Below, piece after piece: positions 35,401 through 45,929 of a stretch of 64,000 nucleotides of DNA (positions are counted from its first letter, which is position 1; each line of letters starts with the position of its first letter). Below the pieces are notes generated by a model, which searched no databases, was not told the origin of the DNA, and saw only the letters and a program-made list of their open reading frames with translations. The translations under genes were made by a program, and so were the position numbers. This DNA is from Marisa cornuarietis (Eukaryota; Mollusca; Gastropoda; Architaenioglossa; Ampullariidae). The stretch spans positions 1,195,001-1,259,000 of the forward strand of contig SMMW01000025.1 in the NCBI GenBank assembly GCA_004794655.1, in the 5' to 3' direction.

Positions 35401-37919
35401 CGGTAGATGTCTTTTCCCCTGGAGTCAAAAGAATTGTTGCAAGCTCTTAATGGACAAAAATCTCTCTTGAGATACGGACTAGTTTCTGAATCCGAAAAGG
35501 GATATAAATAAGGTGGGAAAGGGAAATAACTGGAATATTACGCACTGCTTCGGAAAGGCATCCGACACAATTTAAGACGGAGGAAAGCAATGAAAATTGA
35601 TTAGAGGACAATTTGGCGGTAGGGTTTAGAAATGATAGTTGTATCCGATGCTAATGCGAGCATGTCATTAATGTGGTCCTCATCATGTTACACTCCATTT
35701 GTCATGCAGTCTCGGAGAATCTGACAATCCGAGAAATTGATTCGTTCGTTTGATGTACTCAACGAATAGCCAATGAGCAGTGATCACATACTAAGAGCTA
35801 CTAGTCATTAATTTTCATTTGTGAAGGTAGTGCCATTTGATGGGTAGAGAAGGGGGCAAAGTCCTAAAGTTAAAAAGTTTTCAAAGATCGTGGTCATAGT
35901 GCTCGGATAGTGTCTTGACCTTTTATAATTCTGGTTTTGCCTGAATTTCAATGACTTCCAAATTTAAGTTAAAACAAAACTCTAAACAAGAACTCGTTCA
36001 TTAGCAAGCCACAGGAAAGATATATAGAAGATTCGAATGGAATGGACAAATAAAGGAAAAAAGCGGTCAGTATGATCAGTAAGTAGTTGATGGAACGACA
36101 GGTACCAGTTGTAAAAAAAAATAATGATTTCTAAAAATAAACATTAATGGGTGTTACACGGATATAACACGTCAGGGGGGGTTAAACCTTTTTGTTGAAA
36201 GATGCTATTTCTTTGATCATTGTAAAGAGAATAGAAATAACTAAGCGATCGACCTTAAAAAATATTAGGGTCATTAGAGCTTAAGCCGAGTCGAATGCAG
36301 GCAGAGTAATGCAGCATAATTTACTGGCATATCACCTAATGTACGTAACCTCCTGCCTTCACCCTGACTAAGACCCTGTAAATAAATTGCTCAGTAATTT
36401 CCGCGCCAGAGGTTGCCGCGTCCTGCCGGAAACTTGGACACAGCTCTGTTGACAGCGGACTCGGTGATGGTGGATAATGCGGGTATGAGGCCACCCTATT
36501 GATGCTCTGGTCAACGTTTTGTGTTTGCCGAGATCTTTGTCATCGTACGGAGCGGTGTTTATCTAGAGGCTCATAACTGGCCCTGGCTTTGTCTGAACCG
36601 AGTCATATCTCTCAGTAAATCTTCATGGCGTGTTAGTTTTGCCTATCGTGCGCCCCGTTGGTCGAGTGGTCTAGAGATTCCCTCTCGAACTAACAGGTAC
36701 GTTAAATTGGGGAGAAATATTGATATTGATTGATTTGCTTTTATACTTATTAATAACTTGATTTGAACTATGAGCTGTACGAACTGTAACTCCTAAACAT
36801 CCTCTAAACATCTTAATCTATGAAACAATGCAGCACCAATGCATTTGCCATTTTGAACTATTGCGGTGGCTTGAATTGATTGGTACTATTGTAATGAATG
36901 AAGGATTATCACAAGTTAAACTTGAACAAGTTGAAAGTATTACAGTATTAGACTTGCAGTTATTTTGTTCCTGTTGTTTGAGAACATAATGATTTTTCAA
37001 AAATGCATTCCGCAGACTATCCTATGAGCAACAAAATGTATTCACACCTAAGTGATCTTGTCTATGAGCAATGGTGTGGATAAGAGCATTGGAAGTCTCA
37101 AGTAGATTTTTTATTATCGTTAATTGTAAAGTTTCACTAGCCTGTCCATTGAGCTCGGAAATGTTAAATGTGTACTTTATTATTAATTTTTCTGTAAATT
37201 ATCATGTGTTTGAGTGGGTGAATGGTTAAATGTTTTGGTATCGTTGTGACAAACAAATCCTGAATGGCGTGTGTATCTATATGTATATATTAGTAATAGG
37301 TAGGATAATAAGTGGAAACGGATAGTTCTCGGAGAGACTACCTGCTAGAGCATAAACAGATAAAAAAGATAAACAGTGCATTAACGTATTAGCAATAAAG
37401 GAGGGTTAGGGAAGCTGTTCTGAGGAAGCCTGTGGCAAAAGGGTAGTGGACGTGGACTATCAGTGTTGCCCAACCACCCCGTCAACCCCCCCAAATTGTC
37501 AGAAACTGTGGCAGTGCTGGCGATTTAATGACGATCTACGCTTCCGACCTGTGAAAGGAAGAGGTTTTATCGCAGACCAGCCTGCGGTGGCTCCAGACCT
37601 GCGAAAAGAATCTGACACAAGTCTGGGGCTAGGCTTGACAGCATGTTGCTCGTGTCTGAGTGGGTCTGTGGGAAGCTCTTTCATGAACGTTCATGGATGT
37701 CCTCGTAATAGGTAGCTCTCAAGACTCCGGCTGTAAAAAAAATAGTTTGGACCACCGGCCACGAAGAACCTCGCTCTGACTTCGCTGAGACCTTTTTATC
37801 CCAGTCAGACCTTTTCGCACCCCCGAGAAAATCATGCATTTAGTGTTCAGCTAGATTGAAGCTACAGTTACGACCTTTGGCCTTTTCAGACTGAAGTCTT
37901 CTAATCAGGTCTGACGTGG
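35401..37919. other. unassigned stretch
   Basis: Contains a possible tRNA-like A box near 36659 (separate entry). A GC-richer patch at 37446-37715 has a plus-strand frame open for 89 codons without a recognised domain. Otherwise plain AT-rich DNA. Confidence 0.5.
36630..36725 (+). mobile_element. possible decayed tRNA-derived SINE head
   Basis: GTTGGTCGAGTGGTCTAGAG at 36657-36676 contains TGGTCGAGTGG, a full match to the RNA polymerase III A-box consensus. It resembles the A box of the SINE at 61178-61188 (TGGCCGAGTGG). A B box is expected 30-45 bp on, but only a poor GTTAAATTGG is present. No cloverleaf can be closed. A broken SINE head or chance are both possible. Confidence 0.25.
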
Positions 37920-38051
37920 ATGGCGGCCAGAACTCTGGAGATTATGTCACGCCTACAAAAGCTCTTTTGCAACAGAACCAGCTGTTTCTCGCTGTTGTCT
38001 ATGAGTGTGTTATGTCTACTTTTGGCTTTTGCTTTTGCTTTAATGAGCTGC

Positions 38052-38102
<51 letters not shown>

Positions 38103-38384
38103 GCAAGCCTGTGGCCTCACGACCAAAACCAGAGTTTGGCATTTAGAAATGTCTCTACAGATGTAGACACATACATATACACAGATATGCACACATATAC
38201 ACACACTATTCCACACACACCCTTTCGCTGTTTGAAATCATTTTGTACAAAATCAGTAGCTTCGTGTGTCTTTTCCATAACTAGTCAATATTTTTTTTTT
38301 CATCAAAATCGGATTTGGTTGTATGAGAAATGTGTTTTTTTTTGTTGTGAAAGTTTTCGGAATTTTTTCTATGGTTTCTTTTAA
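37920..38384 (+). CDS. possible first exon/ORF with signal-anchor-like N-terminus
   Basis: ATG at 37920, within GGATGGCGGCC (an initiator/YY1-like context), opens a 154-codon frame ending at TTTTGA. The first ~23 residues are basic. A strongly hydrophobic segment follows at about residues 27-43, the layout of a type II membrane anchor or signal. The next codons are a CA-repeat-encoded Thr/His run, and the rest looks like translated AT-rich DNA. Only the first ~44 codons look protein-like. If real, a splice donor should lie before the CA tract, but none is convincing. Confidence 0.2.
38053..38101. repeat. (CA)n microsatellite
   Basis: A perfect AC tract of 49 bp lying inside the frame that starts at 37920. 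Degenerate CATA/CACA units continue weakly to about 38220. Confidence 0.97.
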
Positions 38385-39537
38385 AACCTTTTCTGACAGT
38401 TTTATTTTTGCCATTTGCGGTGACAACAAGGTTTATTCCACATAAGAACTTACTATTTCGTAAGCTCGGAGGAAAAAGACAGAAGTGAAAATTAAGCTTA
38501 AAAAGACAAGGACTCAGATGTTTACAAGTTCAGAAAATCTGTAAGCACCTACTTTTTTCCTCATTTTACATATTTTCATCAAGCTGGAGACAAGAGCCAA
38601 GGAATCGTTCAAAGAAGTTTTTTTTTTTACACCTTTCCGAACATTTTTGCATTCCAAAAGAAATTTTTTTAGTCCAATCAGACGCGTCTTGAATCATTTT
38701 TATTGACTTGGAGGTTCCTTATGATGAAGAGAGTTCAAGAAGAAGAAGAAAAAATCTGTAAAGACAGAGCTGTGGTTGTCAAAGGCTAATTCTCCTGGAA
38801 AAAGTCGAGTTACTCTCTTTCTGGTGAGGAAATTACGCCGCGACCCCAAATCTTCAGGAGTGAAAACTACTTCCTTGATCGCCATTTATTTGGGGACAGC
38901 ACAGGACTTTTTTTCGAACTGAGTAACATGTTCCAGTGACAGCATGAAGAAGAAGCGAGTGGAAATGAAAGGGCGGCAAAAATACTCGAGCAGAATGTGC
39001 GTGCAGGTTGGAAAAAAAAATCAATGCCAGACGTCAAAGACAGTGAAGCGTGAATGTTAATGCTCTGTACGAGTGTGGACTATGCACTTCACAAATGAGT
39101 CGCCTTCTTGATATGTAAATCGTACATCAGATTTTGCTAATGAAAATGGCTCCGGTTATTAAATGTACAATATAGTGGATGTCTGTGCAGTATTTTTTTT
39201 ACCTTTTTTTGTTTAATTATAGAAATGTAACTTTTTGTAGGCAAACAACTATATTGCTTTAATATTTTATTTGTTTCCTGCTGTTCGTTTAAAATGCAGA
39301 CCGTAGGGAACACGTTTGCAATACTTTCTTATTTGGAAAGTGCTAGATGTCCGACATGTGGGGTAAAAGTGCGAGTCGACTGACTTCAGATGCACACAAG
39401 AGAGGTTTTAGTCTGAACATGTTTGAGCGAAACATGCATTTGTGAGAGACGCACAACTAAGCTTCCCAACATGCCTGTACCTCTCAGTTAAACACCAATA
39501 AATGTAAACATGTGTATATAATTTTTGTATGCCTCTG

Positions 39538-39539
<2 letters not shown>
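38385..39539. other. unassigned stretch
   Basis: T-rich and A-rich homopolymer patches (around 38290, 38340 and 38620) in otherwise plain DNA. No exon or RNA gene recognised. Confidence 0.55.
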
Positions 39540-39576
<37 letters not shown>

Positions 39577-39617
39577 ACGTGTGTGTTTACGTGTGTGTTG
39601 TGCGCATGTGTGTGTAC
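39540..39617. repeat. (TG)n microsatellite with degenerate tail
   Basis: Seventeen perfect TG units to 39573 followed by GCGTACGTG/TTTACGTG variants. TA and GA tracts at 39718-39750 form a second small compound repeat 100 bp on. Confidence 0.96.
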
Positions 39618-39750
39618 CCATGGCAGCGGGAACCCTCTCTGTTGTTCCTCTTCTGAGAACAATTTCTTTCTTGCTTAACTACAAGCATAACAAGCCTATT
39701 ACAGATTTACATTCAAGTATATATATATATATATAAAGAGAGAGAGATAT

Positions 39751-40864
39751 CTAATTTTAAAACAAGAACTCTTCTTAAATTATCTCCCCCTTTTTGTGGG
39801 TGGCATGATCCATTGTCTTTCGAAAGTAACCAACTATTCGTTTTTTCTACCACTCGAGAAGTTCTGGCCTCTTACTAATCAGACCCAGAGATGAGAGGCC
39901 GTAACGAGAGACTCAGAGCCAAAATTGCCTCCACCAGAAGCAGCACCAAAGCTTTGAGGAGTTAGCTGCCCCTCCCTTATCCTTCTTGGGTGTTTCATTT
40001 CCCTCCCTCAACCATGCTGCGTAAGAAAACAGCAGAGAGCTATCTGCTGTCACGCTTGAAGGAAAACAAACTAAGCGGAAAGGCTGTCGACGTGCGGTGC
40101 CGGTCGCTGCTGTGGTTGCAGATAATAGTTCTCACTGTTTAACGCGTGTGTGCAGCGCCTTTGCGCGTCAGCTGGAGGCGTCTGTGGAAAGATTTTCTGG
40201 TGCTGTTAACTACATATCCCTTTGTCCCTTTGAGTTAAAAGAAAAAAAATTTCTCTCAGTTTTGGAGGCTTTTAATGTTTCAGTGTTTTCTTGAAATATT
40301 TGTTTAAAATGTTACTAATGATGTCATAGTTTACACTCAGACGAGGACCATTGTGCGCAAAATTAGGGTTGAACAGATGCGAGAGCAAGAAAGAATAAAG
40401 TGATGGAAAAAATAAATACATTCCTTTGTGGCTAGTTGCCAGAGTGAATGTGGTTCACTGGGCCTTTTATCTTTACTGATAAATGATAAATCGTGTGCCT
40501 TTCTGGTTGATGGAGGGGGAGGAGATTTAGCATCTCTGGTCACTGACCCCAAGTGGACTTCACACTCGCGACCTGCTGCTCTGACATGGACTGCACGAAC
40601 TTCGCGGCTAAAGACACTTTTTAACGTAATACAAAAACAATATCAAAATTACTGGAAGGCAAAGTTCAGCAACAAAAAAGCATACAAAACGGTAACCTAC
40701 TCGTGGTGGCAAGGAATCTTTTGTTTTTTGGCAACAGCTTCGGCCTTTAAAGATAGCGAATAAAAAATCTAATGTCGTTAAACTGCAATTGTAGGTCTTG
40801 GGTCTCAGAAAGAAGTTTTCCTCTTTTGATTGTTTTTTTCCGTTTCCCATTTGCAACCCGGGAG
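39751..40864. other. unassigned stretch
   Basis: GC-richer around 39870-40210, with no convincing exon. A run of pyrimidines at about 40819-40850 may be the acceptor tract for the following candidate exon. Confidence 0.45.
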
Positions 40865-41123
40865 GTGTCTGCAAGCTGCGCGTATTACTTTGAACTACTG
40901 TGAGATTGTTAAGAGCTCGGCAAAGTCTCAACGGGTTCTGGTGATGCTGGCCGATCTCTGCTCCGACATCAACCGGAGATTGTGTGTCCGCAGGAGACCG
41001 AGAAACGCAGGCGCACAAAACCACTCCATGAGGCTCGCTGAGAGATGCAATTACTTACTCCGAATCTTCCTTTACCGACTGACACTCCCCACGAGACAGA
41101 AGAACGGAAATTACCATTGTTAA
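40865..41123 (+). CDS. candidate 3'-terminal exon, unidentified
   Basis: A pyrimidine-rich tract (TTGTTTTTTTCCGTTTCCC) is followed by AACCCGGGAG ending at 40864. The frame then stays open to TAA at 41121-41123, about 85 codons. The product contains AKSQRVLVMLADLCSDINRR and a basic RRRPRN stretch and ends KNGNYHC. It has balanced, protein-like composition without low complexity. No domain is recognised. The acceptor AG is one of several possible in this spot, no AATAAA follows closely, and the frame also extends upstream of the acceptor. An overlapping minus-strand frame at 40608-41024 is the alternative and is less protein-like. Confidence 0.25.
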
Positions 41124-41177
41124 ACTATTTTTAATGACAACATACGCGTGAGTGCATTTTAAAAAATGTGCCTCATC

Positions 41178-41194
41178 AACAGCAGCAGCAGCAG

Positions 41195-41246
<52 letters not shown>
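41178..41246. repeat. (CAG)5-(CAT)17 compound trinucleotide repeat
   Basis: About five CAG/AGC units run directly into about seventeen CAT units. Minus-strand translation gives an Asp run then Ala run, and plus-strand gives Ala then Ser, in small frames with no other features. Confidence 0.97.
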
Positions 41247-42118
41247 GTACACCACCACCAAAATCATTCATATATTTACTTTTTTGCTGATTCATTCTCT
41301 TGCTCACCCTACTGTTTCTAAGGGTTATTATCTTATCCCAGAAGTCAGGATCTGAATGTATTTTCCCACACCCTTCTACAAATATTCACTTGCGATGTCG
41401 TGCGAGGACCACGGCCTTATTTTTAGTCATTTCCTGGTTCGGGGGAGACTTTGAATTTGGCAGCCAGTCCCCAGCTAGGAGCAGCGACCCGAATGTCTGG
41501 ACCATCAGATTAGGACCAGCGAAATCGGCGTTTTGTGCCGCAGGTACCAACATAGCACTAGGAAGATAAGTAATGGAGAGTGTCTAGGGGGTGGTAGTCT
41601 TGGGGGAGAATGTTAGTTAGCGCCCTATGGACACAATCAAAAGCGTATTAGCAGCCATGTAAATGAACTGAAGGTGTATTTCGTCTGTCGCTTTTTTCGC
41701 TGAAAGATTACAAGAAAAAAATTCACTATGGAGATCTTAGTTAGGGGCAAGAGATTTCTGCTACTCCCACCAAGTCCCCTCCCACCCCATCTAATGTTTT
41801 ATTTTCATTTACTGAAAATGAAAGAGATTCTCCCATCCCAAAGGGAAGATGAGACTGTATAACGAAGCAGATTTGACAGGGATATTGCCAAATAAATCCA
41901 ATTGTGATCTCGAGGCAACAATTTTCAAGGAGATGCTTCGTCTGCGCCCCAGGAAGCCTCAAGTTTCATGAAGGCCTATAGCAAAAGTGTCATGCCACTC
42001 ACAAACACAAATGACTCCAACAAGAAGCACTTTTTAGGCCAGTGCGGGCAAACAGAGGGCAGGTATACATTCTTCGCAAAGACTACTAATATTGCATGAT
42101 CGTTTGATAACAAGTCTT
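41247..42118. other. unassigned stretch
   Basis: No gene recognised. A plus-strand frame at 41300-41569 is open but lacks domain features and good flanking splice sites. Confidence 0.5.
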
Positions 42119-42155
42119 TTGTGTGTGTGTGCGAGCGTGGGTGTGTATGTGGTTC

Positions 42156-42211
<56 letters not shown>

Positions 42212-42278
42212 AAGATATAAATGTGTGTGTGAGTGTGTATGTGGTTCCATGTGGGTATGTGTATATATATATACTTAA

Positions 42279-42333
<55 letters not shown>
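42119..42333. repeat. paired TG microsatellites with a duplicated linker
   Basis: Pure TG tracts at about 42158-42208 and 42281-42333 are each preceded by the same non-repetitive linker, GTGTGTATGTGGTTCCATGTG, at about 42142 and 42234. The ~92-bp block of linker plus TG tract has therefore been duplicated as a unit. A TA tract near 42262-42273 lies between them. Confidence 0.93.
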
Positions 42334-42335
<2 letters not shown>

Positions 42336-44659
42336 ATAGAGAGAGTGTGTTACCTCTAGTCTCTGTCTGAGGCATATGAAGGGTTCTGAAGTATATTTAC
42401 CACCATTTCCATAACTAGTACTTTACTGAAGCTCCTTAGAAAGATAAATGCGTTTCTTTTGAAGAAAATGAAAAGATCTGTCCTTTCAAGTTATGTGTGT
42501 AATAATCAACTTGCTCTTGCAGATAATTTTTCGCATGCCATCTTACTGATGTGTGTAGAATACCCTACATCTGAAAAATGAAACGGAAATATGTTTCTTC
42601 GAAAAAAACTATAAAAAACAGATCTCTATTAGCCAATACAAAGACACATTTTCATAAAAACCATTCTGGATAATGTTTTTATTTATTTTTTAATTTATTT
42701 ATTCCTGCTGATTTTTACCAATGGTCAAACACTCTAAGATTAAACTTCGATGAACCTGCAAAAACTGCGTCTTTACGAGAGAAAAAAAGCTTTGGTAGAT
42801 GAGTGATCGGCCTTCAGTCCCATATTTTCCCATTGCCTTCCTGTAACAGTTCAACCACGAAAGATCAAACCTAAGTCGGGAGGGGAGTCGTATAGATGTT
42901 GAAGGAAGCAAACTTTATCGCTTTGATCTGTAAAAGAACCCCGTGGACGTAACCTGACTCCTCTAGCACGCGTTTTGTTTGAGTTACCTACCCTTTACTC
43001 TTTGGACACATGTCAAGCCCGCAATTCCACATGAATCCCCGCACGCATCAGAACCTGCAGGCTCCTGGGTTCTTGCGTCCCGTAACCTCTGACCTTCGCG
43101 CCGCGCTCGGAAATTGCGTGATGGCGGCAAGCGAAAGGTTGGCGAAGTATGGATACGCAGACACAAAATCAATAGGGTTTTGATGGGACGTAATGAACGT
43201 GTCACCTCCGTCGCTGGCTAGCCACCGGTGTCTTAAAAGTTGTGTCTCCTTTTTCTTCTCGCATCTTGCTCAGTGTCTTCAGCAAGCGCCATTTTGGTGA
43301 GTTGCACTCCTCTCATCGTAGGTGGCTCCCGTTGCCGAATAAATGTAATACCATGGTATTAAGTCCACTTCTATGGCTAACAGAACAAGAAAAAGCGACT
43401 TGCAGGCACCATGGAATGCTCTGTAAACATTGCTACCCTCAGCAAAAAAATCTGTAACGATCCCTGACTTGTAAGTTCCTGGAAGGTCTCTCTGTAATTT
43501 GGCAGTTCACTTATCGAAATGTTATCCTTAAAGCGACACAATTTTTACTGTTGGACAAACTAAGACAACAAATATTTTATTCTGACTCTATCCGAGAAAA
43601 TTTTAAATAAAAACAAAAAAGTGCGAAAATCCTACACGTTTTTGACTTATCTAACATTCTAAACAAAGCTTAAGAATATTAGCGTGAAATACGGGGACTC
43701 AATGTTACTAACAAATTTTCCTCATCACATTTTTCATAAAGTTCAGCCTTAATAAACATAGGATTGATCTAGGTTAATACTGCTTTATCATGATTCAAAT
43801 TAAAACTATGTGGAGACACATACTGAACTCATGCTGCGATGCCGATTTAATTAAAATGTAATATATTCATAAGTATTATACCAAACATTGTAATGTTTCC
43901 TCAAACGATCAACGTTTCTAATTTCGAAAAGAGACAGACTATTTCATAGAAACACAAAACCAACCATTATTAATTTCTGTTATCTTCTGACCATCGCTCT
44001 TTAGAGACAAAATCGGATCTGAGGCAAGTGATGAAAGACTTTCTGGCGCCAGGATAGTTGTCATGTCAGCGAGAACGATGTTTGCAGGCTACACGAAGGA
44101 ATCTTGGCGACTAAAGATTTTACTCTTCTCCCGAGATTCATTTCCATGTCAGGACTGGAATTACCACCCTCCTATGAATCCCGATCTCTTTTGATGCCCT
44201 TCTTGCCGTCTAAATAACCCCAAGGGTCATGTCTCAAAATACAGAAAGGATTTCGAAGTGGAAAACGTGATCATGGCCCCAAGAAATGACTACAAGACGA
44301 ATTGGCCTTTGTGGTCCTTCTGATAAAATGTAGTTCTCTCTCGCCTATATTAAGGTGGAATGTGATACAATTAAAACTGCTAAAAGTTTACGTGCGTAAA
44401 AGAAGACATCAAGACTTTCAGCTTTTTTGTTTCATAAACGTGAAAAAATGTTCGATTCCGTTTTTTTCTCATAACGGTTACGATCCAACATCATGATGTA
44501 TTCATGCAAAGATCTGTTTTTAGCGGTTCATTCCCTACAATATGACAATGTAAGCATATTCATAACTTTGGAATCACTTTAACAAGTAAAAAGACATCAA
44601 AATTTTAAATTCAATATTTTTTATTAATCTTTCACCCTTTAGAGGGTATTGAGATATTC
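42334..44659. other. unassigned stretch with one CpG-rich patch
   Basis: Mostly AT-rich. The exception is about 43060-43140, which is clearly CpG-rich and holds TGATGGCGGCAAGC with a short 20-codon frame (43121-43183), discussed under findings. No complete gene was recognised. Confidence 0.5.
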
Positions 44660-44761
44660 AATATATATATATATATATGCACATAACACACAAACACACA
44701 CACACACACACACAACATTCTTCTGAATGGATACCTGCGCATTACAAATGGACATCATCAT

Positions 44762-44792
<31 letters not shown>

Positions 44793-44800
44793 TCACACAC
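44660..44800. repeat. AT and CA tracts flanking a short unique segment
   Basis: (AT)n at 44660-44678, CA at 44693-44714, then (AT)n at 44769-44792 followed by CACACA. The two halves mirror one another around unique sequence and could fold back on themselves as AT-rich arms. Confidence 0.93.
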
Positions 44801-45626
44801 ATTCCTATCGGATAAGGAGGAATCCATTTTAAAAAGAGTTTTAAAGTTTTTATAAAAGATTATATTTAGTCGATGTTTTTAAATGTTGGGCTTATTGCTA
44901 ACAAAACACTATATTGTGTTTAATGCATTAGACCTGAATAGATTTATAATAATCCTTAATTTAACAAACCTTACTTGCATATTGCAAATGTTTACGGGAC
45001 TGGCTGGTTTGCCGTTATAAACCACTGGCTGCTACTCGGTGTAATATTTCAAAAAATTCCTTGTGTCCCTGGATGTCAGAGAAGGAGGTCTTTTACTGAG
45101 ATATTGTGAGTGCATGCACCAGATGCAGACGTAGTCAGTGTTACTGGTATTTTCTGCAACAAACAGTTACTGTAACACAGAAAAGCGATGTACATTGTAC
45201 ACGGTGTGACTGGCACTTACCCTGTAACAAACAGTTACTGTGACAAAGAGAAAGAGGATGCAATGACGGTGAAATGCTGCAAACCACCATCTGGTACATG
45301 AGAGCTTTAGAAAGTCAATGTCAGCTGTTTATTAGTTTCTTTTCTTAATGGCTGGAAGAGGAAGAGTGTGATGGGTGGTCGGTGAGGCAGGACGCAACCA
45401 AGCAACCGAAAGTCTTCCACTCAATCTCTGCACTCTTCTCTCGTTATGAATGCGTATGGATGCGTAATGAGGGGAAAACGAAGGTGTCTGAACAGCTTTG
45501 GTTTTCGCCCCTTCAATCCATTGCCTTGCTCTTTTCCGATTTCCCAAACCCTATTCCCTTCTTCTTCTTGCCCAGTTTTATTCCTCTGCTCCACCCAACT
45601 AGAACCTTCGCACTCACCCTTGTCCA
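44801..45626. other. unassigned stretch with a diverged tandem duplication
   Basis: A 66-bp tandem duplication lies at 45138-45250: GTGTTACTGG...CAACAAACAGTTACTG and GTGTGACTGG...TAACAAACAGTTACTG. A possible 39-bp minus-strand micro-exon at 45618-45656 is described under findings. Confidence 0.6.
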
Positions 45627-45929
45627 CTAGAGTGTGATCCTCCAGCGCTTCCTCGACTGCGTTCGACAAGCAAGAGTAAGCAGAGCCCTCTGGACTCCAT
45701 TCTTTACGGTTAGATTAATGTGGGTGTTGGGAGTAAAATCGCTGGCCAAACTGGAGCGAAACGATGACTGGAGGCCAGACAAGCCAGCGCTCGCAGACAT
45801 CTGAGAGCAAGACAATTGATGTTTCACAACAGACTGACCGTACTTAAGCGCTAATGAGTCACCGAGTTTGTCGACATCGTGGTCACACAAACAACTGACC
45901 GTCCTTTTTTTTCCTGCGCTTGGATACAT
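45627..45929 (-). CDS. hypothetical minus-strand ORF/exon, 100 aa
   Basis: A minus-strand frame from ATG at 45929 to TAG at 45627. Its composition is balanced and protein-like, containing CDHDVDKLGDSLALKYGQ and later LASDFTPNTHINLTVKNG with a basic C-terminus. No domain is recognised. An acceptor-like site (ACTCTTGCTTGTCGAACGCAG) lies inside its end, followed by a short open segment and a GG|GTGAGT donor, so the real exon structure, if any, may differ. Listed because it is cleaner than most frames of this length here. Confidence 0.22.
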   Translation of the reverse strand: MYPSAGKKRTVSCLCDHDVDKLGDSLALKYGQSVVKHQLSCSQMSASAGLSGLQSSFRSSLASDFTPNTHINLTVKNGVQRALLTLACRTQSRKRWRITL

